This document shows, piece after piece, positions 37,277 through 45,191 of a stretch of 64,000 nt of DNA. Each line of letters opens with the position of its first letter. The stretch's first letter is position 1. The notes under the pieces are model-generated. The model was not told where the DNA came from, ran no database searches, and saw only the letters and a program-made list of their open reading frames with translations. The DNA is taken from assembly GCF_900107995.1 (NCBI RefSeq), contig NZ_FNUM01000001.1, positions 1 to 64,000 of the forward strand, written 5' to 3'. The position numbers and the translations under genes were made by a program. Origin of the DNA: Alcanivorax sp. DSM 26293 (GTDB lineage: Bacteria; Pseudomonadota; Gammaproteobacteria; Pseudomonadales; Alcanivoracaceae).

Positions 37277-38008
37277 CTATCCGGTAAACATGCCGCCATT
37301 GACATGCAAAGTGGTCCCGGTGACGTAACCGCCACCGTCACTGGCAAGCCAGCCAACCGCGCTGGCAATCTCACCGGGTTGCCCCAGACGAGCCAGCGGA
37401 ATACCCGCCAGAAGTGCGTCCTTCTGCGCCTCTGGCAAGGCCTCCGTCATGTCCGTCTGGATAAAGCCCGGCGCCACGGAATTCACTGTGATGTTACGTG
37501 AGCCAAGCTCCCGCGCCAATGCGCGGGTGAAACCTTCTACCCCGCCCTTGGCAGCGGCATAGTTCGCCTGGCCCGCGTTGCCCATGGTCCCGACCACGGA
37601 GCTGATATTGATAATGCGACCCCAGCGCGCCTTGGTCATGCCTTTGAGGCAGGCCTTGCTGACCCGGTACAGGGAATTGAGGTTGGTATCGATGACATCT
37701 TCCCACTCGTCATCTTTCATGCGCAGCATGATGTTGTCGCGGGTAATCCCTGCATTATTCACCAGCACCAACGGTGCACCAAACTCATCATTGATGCTCT
37801 TTACCGTGCTGGCAACAGATTCCTTGTCGGTCACGTTCAGCACCTTGCCGGCACCGTTGGCGCCCAGCGCTTCACCGATAGCCGCAGCCCCTTTTTCGGA
37901 AGTGGCTGTGCCAACCACGAAAAAGCCATCTGCTACCAGCTGCTCGGCAATGGCGCGACCGATACCGCGACTGGCACCGGTAACCAGCGCGATTTTCTTT
38001 TCTGACAT
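37277..38008 (-). CDS. fabG: 3-oxoacyl-ACP reductase
   Basis: A 243-residue NADPH-dependent SDR: TGASRGIGRAIAEQL cofactor motif, NNAGITRDNIMLRM, and the active site Ser-Tyr-Lys in ISSVVGTMGNAGQANYAAAK. It reduces beta-ketoacyl-ACP. It starts 2 bp after fabD. Confidence 0.97.
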   Translation of the reverse strand: MSEKKIALVTGASRGIGRAIAEQLVADGFFVVGTATSEKGAAAIGEALGANGAGKVLNVTDKESVASTVKSINDEFGAPLVLVNNAGITRDNIMLRMKDDEWEDVIDTNLNSLYRVSKACLKGMTKARWGRIINISSVVGTMGNAGQANYAAAKGGVEGFTRALARELGSRNITVNSVAPGFIQTDMTEALPEAQKDALLAGIPLARLGQPGEIASAVGWLASDGGGYVTGTTLHVNGGMFTG

Positions 38009-38010
38009 CC

Positions 38011-38940
38011 TTATTCTCCTTTCAGAGCGGCCTCGAAGGCCTCTCCGTTTTCCAGCGGCCGGGCAGCAATGTCCCGGTCAATCCGTTTGATCAGACCACT
38101 GAGCACCTTGCCGGGACCACATTCATAAACGTGGCTCACACCCTGCTCTTTCAACGCCTGAATGGTTTCCACCCAACGTACTGGCGAATAGAGCTGGCGG
38201 ATCAGCGCGTCACGGATCTGCTCCGGCGCGGTTTCCATGGCCACATCCACATTATTGATCACGGGCATTTCCGCAGCATGAAAATTGGTGGCATTGAGCG
38301 TTTCGGCCAGCTTGTCCGCCGCCGGTTTCATCAACGCACAGTGGGACGGCACACTGACCGGCAGAGGCATGGCACGCTTGGCACCCGCTTCCTTGCAGGC
38401 GAAGATGGCGCGCTCCACGGCTGCTGCGGAGCCGGCGATCACTACCTGACCGGGCGCATTGAAGTTTACCGCTTCCACCACGTCACCTTCCGCCGCCTGG
38501 GCACAGGCCGCACGCACCTGTTCATCATCCAGACCCAGCACCGCCGCCATCTTGCCTTCTCCTTCGGCCACGGCCTGCTGCATCAGCTGTCCACGGGTAC
38601 GGACCAGACGTACGGCATCACCCAGGTTGATCACACCCGCACAGGTCAGCGCGGTGTACTCACCCAGGCTGTGACCGGCAAGCAGATTCGGGCGCGGGCC
38701 GCCGCTCTGTTCCCAAAGCCGCCACAGGGCCACCCCGGCAGTGAGCAACAGGGGCTGGGTATTTTCGGTCTGGTTCAGGGCGTCCTGGGGGCCTTCCTGG
38801 CAGAGAGCCCAGATATCCAGGCCAAGGGCGCCGGAGGCTTCCTGGAAGGTCTGCTTTACCGCCGGGCGGTCGGCAAAGTCAGCAAGCATGCCAAGGCTCT
38901 GGGAGCCCTGACCGGGAAAAATAAAAGCAGTTTTGGACAT
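38011..38940 (-). CDS. fabD: Malonyl-CoA:ACP transacylase
   Basis: 309 residues, loads malonyl groups onto ACP. Motifs FPGQGSQSLGM, AGHSLGEYTAL (catalytic Ser), and the substrate His in PVSVPSHCALM. In the order plsX-fabD-fabG-acpP-fabF. Confidence 0.97.
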   Translation of the reverse strand: MSKTAFIFPGQGSQSLGMLADFADRPAVKQTFQEASGALGLDIWALCQEGPQDALNQTENTQPLLLTAGVALWRLWEQSGGPRPNLLAGHSLGEYTALTCAGVINLGDAVRLVRTRGQLMQQAVAEGEGKMAAVLGLDDEQVRAACAQAAEGDVVEAVNFNAPGQVVIAGSAAAVERAIFACKEAGAKRAMPLPVSVPSHCALMKPAADKLAETLNATNFHAAEMPVINNVDVAMETAPEQIRDALIRQLYSPVRWVETIQALKEQGVSHVYECGPGKVLSGLIKRIDRDIAARPLENGEAFEAALKGE

Positions 38941-39030
38941 TCACTATCCCCTTGAAAGTGCAGGTCGCAGTATGCCGGCTTTGCCGTTAGCTGTCCGGCT
39001 CACCCTGCAACAAAGTATTAATGTACTGTT

Positions 39031-40056
39031 TCAGGCGTCGGTGCCGCTGCTCGCAGGTGCCAGGGCATCGCGGATCAGCGCCGGCACATTGCGGCGCGCT
39101 TCCACTTCGGCCACTTCCAGGGCGCTGGTGAAGCCTTCCACCGTGGTACCGCCGTGGCTTTTCACCACCACGCCGCGCAGGCCAACCAGGCTGGCGCCAT
39201 TGTAACGGTCCGGGTCCATGCGCGATTTCAAGCCACGGAACACCGGCAGTGCCAGCAAGGCGGAAAGCTTGCGCAACCAGGAACGCTCCGCTTCCTCGCG
39301 GATCATGTTCTTGAGCATCTTGGCCACGCCTTCCATGGTCTTGAGCGACACATTGCCCACAAAACCGTCGCAGACCACCACGTCGGCCTCACCGGCGAAG
39401 ATGCCATCCCCTTCAATAAAGCCGGCGTAATTGATGTTTGGCGCATCCCGCAACAGCGCAGCGGCGTCCTTGATCTGCTCGTTGCCCTTGATATCTTCCT
39501 CACCGATATTGAGCAGGGCCACCCGGGGATGGCGTACCCCATCCACCGCATTGACCAGGGCTTGTCCCATGAGGGCAAACTGCAACAGGTGCTCTGGCTC
39601 GGAATCCACATTGGCGCCCAGGTCCAGCATATGACAGTGACCGGAGACAGTGGGAATGGCGGTGCAGATGGCGGGTCGATCCACCCCAGGGAGGGTTTTC
39701 AGTACAAAGCGGCTCACGGCCATGAGTGCGCCGGTATTACCGGCACTGATCGCCGCCTGGGCACGCCCTTCCTTGACCATGTTGATGGCCACCCGCATGG
39801 AAGAGTCTTTTTTCTGGCGCAGGGCCACGGCCACCGGATCATCCATGGCCACCAGTTCGCTGGCAGGCTGGACCGTCACCCGGGGATGGCCATCAAGGCC
39901 GGCCTTTTTGATGGCGTCAGCCAGCGGTTCCGGCTGGCCAACGAGAATAATGTGCAGATGTTCCTGGCGGGAAAGCATTGTTGCCACAGCAGGCACTGTC
40001 ACGGCCAGACCGTGATCTCCCCCCATGGCATCCACCGCCAACGTCACAACCGACAT
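39031..40056 (-). CDS. plsX: Phosphate acyltransferase
   Basis: 341 residues. Makes acyl-phosphate from acyl-ACP for phospholipid synthesis. Recognised from LAVDAMGGDHGLAVTVPA, SAGNTGALMAVS and DGFVGNVSLKTMEGVAK. An upstream ATG at 40092 is in frame, but AAGGAAA precedes the ATG at 40056, giving the family start MSVVTLAVDAMGG. Confidence 0.96.
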   Translation of the reverse strand: MSVVTLAVDAMGGDHGLAVTVPAVATMLSRQEHLHIILVGQPEPLADAIKKAGLDGHPRVTVQPASELVAMDDPVAVALRQKKDSSMRVAINMVKEGRAQAAISAGNTGALMAVSRFVLKTLPGVDRPAICTAIPTVSGHCHMLDLGANVDSEPEHLLQFALMGQALVNAVDGVRHPRVALLNIGEEDIKGNEQIKDAAALLRDAPNINYAGFIEGDGIFAGEADVVVCDGFVGNVSLKTMEGVAKMLKNMIREEAERSWLRKLSALLALPVFRGLKSRMDPDRYNGASLVGLRGVVVKSHGGTTVEGFTSALEVAEVEARRNVPALIRDALAPASSGTDA

Positions 40057-40160
40057 GGGCTGTTTCCTTGTTATCAATTCAGCGGCGGACATTCTGACAA
40101 ATTTCCGCCCATGGAAACATGGTGACTTCTTATTCGCTTACAAAAATGACCACTTACAAA

Positions 40161-40182
40161 AAATCCTCCCGAAGGAGGATTT
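40161..40182 (-). terminator. Rho-independent terminator after rpmF
   Basis: A 9-bp stem (aaatcctcc with ggaggattt) and a 4-nt loop, with a T run on the minus strand. A second hairpin, CGGGAGCC/GGCTCCCG near 40218-40236, lies closer to the rpmF stop and is also followed by TTTT, so termination may occur at either. Confidence 0.8.
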
Positions 40183-40242
40183 CATGGTGCCTTTACAGGT
40201 GCAGGCACACAGCAAAACGGGAGCCCCTGGCTCCCGCGTCAC

Positions 40243-40431
40243 TTATTCGTCGTCGGTCTCAACCTGACGAATCACCTGGCGGCCACGGTACATGCCGTCC
40301 GGAGAAATGTGGTGACGACGGTGAACTTCACCGGTGTTGGTATCTTCGGTCAGCGCGGCAGAAGTCAGCGCGTCGTGAGAACGGCGCATGCCGCGCTTGG
40401 AACGGGTTTTACGGTTCTTCTGAACAGCCAT
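40243..40431 (-). CDS. rpmF: 50S ribosomal protein L32
   Basis: 62 residues, [20 protein letters not shown], the typical bL32 N-terminus. No zinc-ribbon cysteines, the C-minus form. Follows yceD by 33 bp, the conserved yceD-rpmF-plsX order. Confidence 0.97.
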   Translation of the reverse strand: MAVQKNRKTRSKRGMRRSHDALTSAALTEDTNTGEVHRRHHISPDGMYRGRQVIRQVETDDE

Positions 40432-40464
40432 TTCGAACTCCTCGGGCGTTTATTCAGCCTGAAT

Positions 40465-40980
40465 TTACTTGCCTTGACCTTTTAATTTGGCCAGCACGGC
40501 AAAAGGGTTATCCGCGTTTTCCTGTTTCTCAGGTTTACCGCTCTCGTGCGGTAAAGCTGTCGGGCAAGAGTCATGCAGTGCCACCAACGGCATGGCCAGC
40601 AACAATTCCTCTTCAAGCAGATCGGTGAGCACCATGGGCTCCTCACCAACCAGCCAGGGGTCCAGTCGCTCCGGCAACGCCTTGGCCTGATCCTCATTCC
40701 ATACCAGCGCCACATTGATGGTCGCCTGTACGTCACAGGTCACTGGCTCCAGGCAGCGCTGGCATGGCAGCACCAGTTTCGTGCTAACCTCGCCCTCGAT
40801 ACGCCGATGCCCCTCTTCATCACGACCGAACGCCAGTGATATTGCTACCGGCTGGTCCAGACTTTCGTGGTATTCCTGCAGGCGAGGCAGGTCTCCAACG
40901 GTGAGCTGGCCCTCAACGACGCGACCCTGATCCGCGTATTTGCGGGGATCGAGGAACTGTGGCAGTTGCCCTGAAAACAT
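40465..40980 (-). CDS. yceD: YceD family (DUF177) protein
   Basis: A 171-residue small acidic protein of the DUF177 family, with the paired-cysteine LPCQRCLEPVTCDV. Always found upstream of rpmF; linked in the literature to 23S rRNA accumulation in plants and bacteria, mechanism unclear. Divergent from maf; 220 bp between them contain both promoters but no pair I would assign. Confidence 0.9.
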   Translation of the reverse strand: MFSGQLPQFLDPRKYADQGRVVEGQLTVGDLPRLQEYHESLDQPVAISLAFGRDEEGHRRIEGEVSTKLVLPCQRCLEPVTCDVQATINVALVWNEDQAKALPERLDPWLVGEEPMVLTDLLEEELLLAMPLVALHDSCPTALPHESGKPEKQENADNPFAVLAKLKGQGK

Positions 40981-41200
40981 AAGCGCGCAATTCTAGGGCC
41001 GCAAGGCCCGCCTGTCAAAGTTAATGTGGCCAGCTAAGCTACTGACGTGAAAAGAGTTTTTTGTAACCGGCAAAAAGATTACCGGTCTGGAGGCAGAAAT
41101 CCGGCCCAGGCGGGTCATTTTACCCGGTTTAACGGCCTACAGCCCTTCTTCCATCCCGGGAAAATCACTACACTCTGCCGCGCCTGAAGCGGAGATTATC

Positions 41201-41791
41201 ATGACCGACACCCCTGCCCTGTTACTTGCCTCATCCTCACCTTTCCGTCGCCAGTTATTGGACAAGTTAGGTCTGGATTTTATCCACCAGAGCCCGGATA
41301 TCGATGAATCCCCCCTGGCGGGCGAATCTCCCCGTGAAATGGTGATGCGCCTGGCCCTGAACAAGGCCTCGGCCCTGGCCGGTGACCACCCGAATACACT
41401 GATTATCGGTTCTGACCAGGTCGCCGTGATCGGCGATCAGGTGCTGGGCAAACCCGGCACACGGGAAAAGGCCATCGATCAGCTGACGTCAGCCAGCGGC
41501 CAGAGGGTCACTTTTCTTACCGGCCTGTGCCTGCTCAATACCGCCACCGGACGAAGCCAGGTGGCCTGCGACCCTTTTCACGTGCAGTTTCGCACTCTGC
41601 GCCCGGAACAGATCGAGCGCTATGTGGACGCAGAACAACCTCTCAATTGCGCCGGCAGCTTCAAATCCGAGGGACTGGGCATCGTCCTGTTCAAGGCAAT
41701 GGAAGGCCGCGACCCCAATACCCTGGTGGGCCTGCCGTTGATTCTGTTGACGGAATTCCTGGCAGCGGAAGGACTCTCTCTGCCTCTATAA
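41201..41791 (+). CDS. Maf family nucleotide pyrophosphatase (YceF type)
   Basis: 196 residues: LLLASSSPFRRQLLDKLG, SPDIDESPLAGESP, IIGSDQVAVIGDQVLGKPG and CAGSFKSEGLGIVLF. House-cleaning hydrolase of non-canonical NTPs; the YceF subgroup prefers 7-methyl-GTP. Situated beside yceD-rpmF as in E. coli. Confidence 0.94.
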   Translation: MTDTPALLLASSSPFRRQLLDKLGLDFIHQSPDIDESPLAGESPREMVMRLALNKASALAGDHPNTLIIGSDQVAVIGDQVLGKPGTREKAIDQLTSASGQRVTFLTGLCLLNTATGRSQVACDPFHVQFRTLRPEQIERYVDAEQPLNCAGSFKSEGLGIVLFKAMEGRDPNTLVGLPLILLTEFLAAEGLSLPL

Positions 41792-41800
41792 AGGAATGGC

Positions 41801-41835
41801 GCGGGTTCCGGAGCAATGCGGCCTCCGGAACCCGC
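41801..41835. terminator. Bidirectional hairpin between maf and sppA
   Basis: A 13-bp perfect stem (gcgggttccggag / ctccggaacccgc) with a 9-nt loop in the 61-bp gap between two convergent genes. There is no T tract, so its terminator role is by position. Confidence 0.6.
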
Positions 41836-41852
41836 CAGCTGGCGGCGCTCTT

Positions 41853-42827
41853 TCAGCGAATTTCCGGAGCCGCCAACAGGCCCAGCGTCTTGGCGACACC
41901 TTCGCCGATGGAAACACCGAAACGACGCACGAACTCTTCCAGGGGCGAGCGGCTGACGCTGTAGTTCACCATCTCTTCCAGATTGACCACATCCCGGGCC
42001 ACGTCACCGGGGCTTTTCAGGCCATCCACCAACCCCAGATCCAGCGCTTTCTCACCGGTCCAGAACAGGCCAGAGAAAATCTCCGGATGGGTATCTGCCT
42101 TGAGACGATCGCCTCGGCCATTCTTCACGGCGGTAATAAACTGCTGATGGATCTCATCCAGCATCGTCTGCATATGCTCTCGATCATCCGCACTGATCGG
42201 GGAAAACGGATCCATTACTGCCTTGTTTTCTCCTGCGGTGAGCACACGGCGCTCCACACCCAGCTTGTCCGCAGCTTCCTGGAAACCGAAACCGGCCATA
42301 ATCACACCGATGGACCCCACGATACTGGCGGGATCCGCATAAATTTCATCCGCGGCAGAGGCAATATAATAGGCACCAGAGGCACCGAGATCGGTAATGG
42401 CGGCGTACACCTTCTTCTCCGGGTACTCGGCACGCAGCCGCTTGATCGCGTTGTAAACCTGGTTGGACTGCACCGGGGAGCCGCCCGGGCTATTGATCTT
42501 GAGGACGATAGCTTTGGCGTTTTCCGCTTCGAAAGCCCGCGTCAGGCCGGAGACAATCATATCCGCACTGGCATCCTGATCCGGGGCAATCACGCCGGAG
42601 ACGTTAACGAACCCCACATGCTCCTCGGTGACTGTCATGCTTTCCCCGGTTTTGCCCGGCAACATGACGAAAAGCAGCACGAAAAGGTAAACGAAAGTGA
42701 GAATCTTGAAGAAAATACCCCAGCGACGGGATTTGCGGTGCTCGTCCTGGGCCTGGCCCAGCAATTTCTCGATGAGTTTCCACTCTCGCTCATTCCCGGG
42801 ACGGGAAGATGGGGGCTGATTTTCCAT
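41853..42827 (-). CDS. sppA: Signal peptide peptidase SppA, S49 family
   Basis: A 324-residue membrane-anchored serine protease (single helix about 35-60; FLKILTFVYLFVLLFV-like). Catalytic Ser in DLGASGAYYIASAA and Lys in LTAGENKAVMDPF. The half-length 36-kDa type that acts as an oligomer on cleaved signal peptides. Its ATG directly follows the stop of the HAD gene. Confidence 0.92.
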   Translation of the reverse strand: MENQPPSSRPGNEREWKLIEKLLGQAQDEHRKSRRWGIFFKILTFVYLFVLLFVMLPGKTGESMTVTEEHVGFVNVSGVIAPDQDASADMIVSGLTRAFEAENAKAIVLKINSPGGSPVQSNQVYNAIKRLRAEYPEKKVYAAITDLGASGAYYIASAADEIYADPASIVGSIGVIMAGFGFQEAADKLGVERRVLTAGENKAVMDPFSPISADDREHMQTMLDEIHQQFITAVKNGRGDRLKADTHPEIFSGLFWTGEKALDLGLVDGLKSPGDVARDVVNLEEMVNYSVSRSPLEEFVRRFGVSIGEGVAKTLGLLAAPEIR

Positions 42828-43505
42828 TTACAGACTCTCCGTAACCAGTTCAGTGGCTGCCAAACCCAGTACAGGCAGCAGATGGTGCAATCTATCAATG
42901 ACAGCCAGAGGCTCACAAGGCAATAGCTTCTCCACCGGGTGGGCACCGTAACTGACCGCAACACGATCAACACCGGCGGCACGAGCCATCTCCAGATCAA
43001 ACGTGGTGTCACCCACAACAATCGCCCTCTGTGCCGGCACCGCCAGCTCTTCGAGCAACTCCAGCACCATGGCGGGATGGGGCTTGGAATGACTTTCATC
43101 GGCGCAACGGGAGGCATGGAAGTAACGATCCAGCCCGGTATTGCCCCATACCCGCTGCAACCCCTTGCGGCTTTTGCCTGTGGCGACCGCCAGCTTCAGC
43201 CCGGTATCCCGCAGTTCGGTCAATAACGATTCGGCACCGGGATAGAGCGCGCTGGGGGTCGCCTCTGCGGCAATAAAGTGGAATGCATAGCGCTCGCGCA
43301 TGGATTCGATGCCACCGCCGTCCAGCACCGGGTACAGGGTCCCGATTGCCTCCGGCAGCCCCAGTCCGATAATGCTGCGCACCACTTCATCGGGCAGTGA
43401 AGGCAACCCCAGATCCCCCGCCGCAAGCTGCATACAGCTGACGATACGCCCGGTGGAGTCCATCACCGTGCCATCCCAGTCAAAGATCACCAGATCATAA
43501 TTCAC
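42828..43505 (-). CDS. HAD superfamily phosphatase, phosphoglycolate-phosphatase-like
   Basis: A 225-residue HAD-IA hydrolase: VIFDWDGTVMDS (nucleophile Asp), VATGKSRKGL (motif II) and VGDTTFDLEMARAAGVDRVAV (motif IV). It overlaps rluC by 4 bp and abuts sppA; the rluC-HAD-sppA order is conserved in Pseudomonas. Physiological substrate unknown. Confidence 0.92.
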   Translation of the reverse strand: MNYDLVIFDWDGTVMDSTGRIVSCMQLAAGDLGLPSLPDEVVRSIIGLGLPEAIGTLYPVLDGGGIESMRERYAFHFIAAEATPSALYPGAESLLTELRDTGLKLAVATGKSRKGLQRVWGNTGLDRYFHASRCADESHSKPHPAMVLELLEELAVPAQRAIVVGDTTFDLEMARAAGVDRVAVSYGAHPVEKLLPCEPLAVIDRLHHLLPVLGLAATELVTESL

Positions 43506-44455
43506 CGGGCACCTCGCAGGGCGGTCAGGATGGCCTCGAAATCCTCATCCAGCGGCGCGGTGAGGGAAACCGTCTTGCCGGTATTCGGGTGTGGAAAAAC
43601 CAGGGTCCGGGCATGCAGGCACAGCCGTTTGTGACCGATGCTGGCCAGCAACGCGGCGCCTTTGTCCGTGCCGTATTTGTCATCCCCCAGCAGAGGGAAC
43701 CCGCCAAACTGGCTGTGCACGCGAATCTGGTGTGTGCGCCCGGTTTCCAGGGTGGCTTCTACCAACTGTGCGTCCGCCAGCCGCTCCAGCATGCGAAAAT
43801 GGGTCACCGAGGCTTTGCCTTCCCGTGACACCCGGACGATTCGCTCGTTGCCGTTCTGCATTTTCAGCAGAGGCGCCTCCAGGGTCCGCTCCTTGCCCTT
43901 GAACCCCTGACAGAGCAGCCAGTAGCGTTTCTCTACCTGACCGGCCTGCATCAGTCGCTGCAGCTTGCGCAGAAAGGCACGCTTGCGGGCCACCATGATC
44001 AGGCCGCTGGTATCCCGATCCAGTCGGTGTACCAGTTCCATTTCCTTTTCCTGGGGGTAAATGACCCTCAGGGCCTCAATCAGCCCCAGGCTCACCCCAC
44101 TGCCGCCATGCACGGCCAGCCCCGCGGGCTTGTTGAAAACGAAAAGCTGGTCATCCTCATAGACGCAGGCACGGCTGAGCCGCTCGGTAAGTCCGCTGCT
44201 GACCACCGGTGGCGCCTCGGATTCACTGGTACGGATAGGAGGGATACGCACCACATCACCACTGGCCAGCCGGGTAGTCTGTTTGGCACGCCCTTTATTC
44301 ACCCGCACCTCCCCGGAGCGGATAATCCGGTAGACACGGGATTTGGGCACCCCTTTGAGGTGGGTGAAGAGGAAATTGTCCAGGCGTTGACCGTGACGGC
44401 CTTCGTCGATGGTCACGAAGCTGACACGATCCGCTGCGGGGGTCTCGTCTGACAT
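43502..44455 (-). CDS. rluC: 23S rRNA pseudouridine synthase RluC
   Basis: 317 residues with an S4 RNA-binding domain (QRLDNFLFTHLKGVPKSRVY) and the RluA-family catalytic domain: ELVHRLDRDTSGLIMVAR with the catalytic Asp, GRTHQIRVHSQFGGFPLLGD. Modifies U955, U2504 and U2580 in E. coli. Divergent from rne, as in most Gammaproteobacteria. Confidence 0.94.
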   Translation of the reverse strand: MSDETPAADRVSFVTIDEGRHGQRLDNFLFTHLKGVPKSRVYRIIRSGEVRVNKGRAKQTTRLASGDVVRIPPIRTSESEAPPVVSSGLTERLSRACVYEDDQLFVFNKPAGLAVHGGSGVSLGLIEALRVIYPQEKEMELVHRLDRDTSGLIMVARKRAFLRKLQRLMQAGQVEKRYWLLCQGFKGKERTLEAPLLKMQNGNERIVRVSREGKASVTHFRMLERLADAQLVEATLETGRTHQIRVHSQFGGFPLLGDDKYGTDKGAALLASIGHKRLCLHARTLVFPHPNTGKTVSLTAPLDEDFEAILTALRGAR

Positions 44456-44476
44456 GGCGGCGATTCTATAGAAAAG

Positions 44477-44645
44477 CAGTTAATAGTGAACAGTTAACAG
44501 TGAATAGTTGCGCGCAAAAGTGCATTCTCACCAAAAATGCCGCCAGCTCGCGCCCAACTCCCAAGCGCGCGCATACACCTATCAACAACACAGAATCGAT
44601 ATCGCGAAGCTATTAACTGTTAACGATTAACTATTCACTGCACTG
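44477..44645. repeat. Heptamer-periodic inverted repeat (element B)
   Basis: Left arm 44477-44515 and right arm 44604-44645 are imperfect inverted repeats made of 7-bp units (AGTTAAT, AGTGAAC, and variants), enclosing about 90 bp of unremarkable sequence. It lies between the divergent rluC and rne promoters. Confidence 0.65.
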
Positions 44646-44656
44646 TTCCTATCTGA

Positions 44657-44686
44657 TTGATCCCCCTTGGCTTTTGCTGCTATAGT
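44657..44686 (+). promoter_or_regulatory. Candidate sigma-70 promoter of rne
   Basis: TTGATC, 18-nt spacer, TATAGT. A start near 44693 would give a leader of about 500 nt, in line with the long rne leaders that mediate autoregulation in E. coli. Confidence 0.5.
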
Positions 44687-45191
44687 CAAGCGTCGACCTG
44701 AATATAGGCGACGGCGACGCGCAGCGAACATTCGCCGTCCGGCCCGCTCCGGCATAGCCGAGAAGACAGAGCCCGCCTCAGGTTTACAACAAGCGTTATA
44801 GCCCATTCGCAGAATGCAGTGTGGGCAAACGCTGCAGATGAACCCATTTAAACAGCGTCCGATGACGGACCCTGAACATTAACGATGGTGGCTGCAGCGC
44901 CGGTCAAACGACCTGGAAAACAGACAGACAAGAGTTTACACATTGCTGTGTGACGCTAACCACGGCAATCGCGTGAAGCATTATAGACTGGCCACTTGCC
45001 AGTACGATTACGCACTAAACATTGCACACAACTCGGAGAGCCGCTGACTCAGGCACAATCATCACCCAGGAAAGCGATCAAACACGCCCAGCGTGCGCCC
45101 TGCCCGTGACAAGCCTGCCAGCACTCCCCCTGGTCTGCTACCGGTTACATTCCGGCCCTGCCTCATGCCACCACAACCTTGTGGTAGCACC
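44687..45191 (+). promoter_or_regulatory. Long rne 5' leader
   Basis: About 500 bp between the predicted promoter and the RNase E start contain no convincing gene; an in-frame extension to 45093 lacks a ribosome site and homology to RNase E. In E. coli the 361-nt rne leader binds RNase E and tunes its own mRNA decay. A similar role here is inferred from position and length; the sequence-level hairpins were not computed. Confidence 0.5.
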
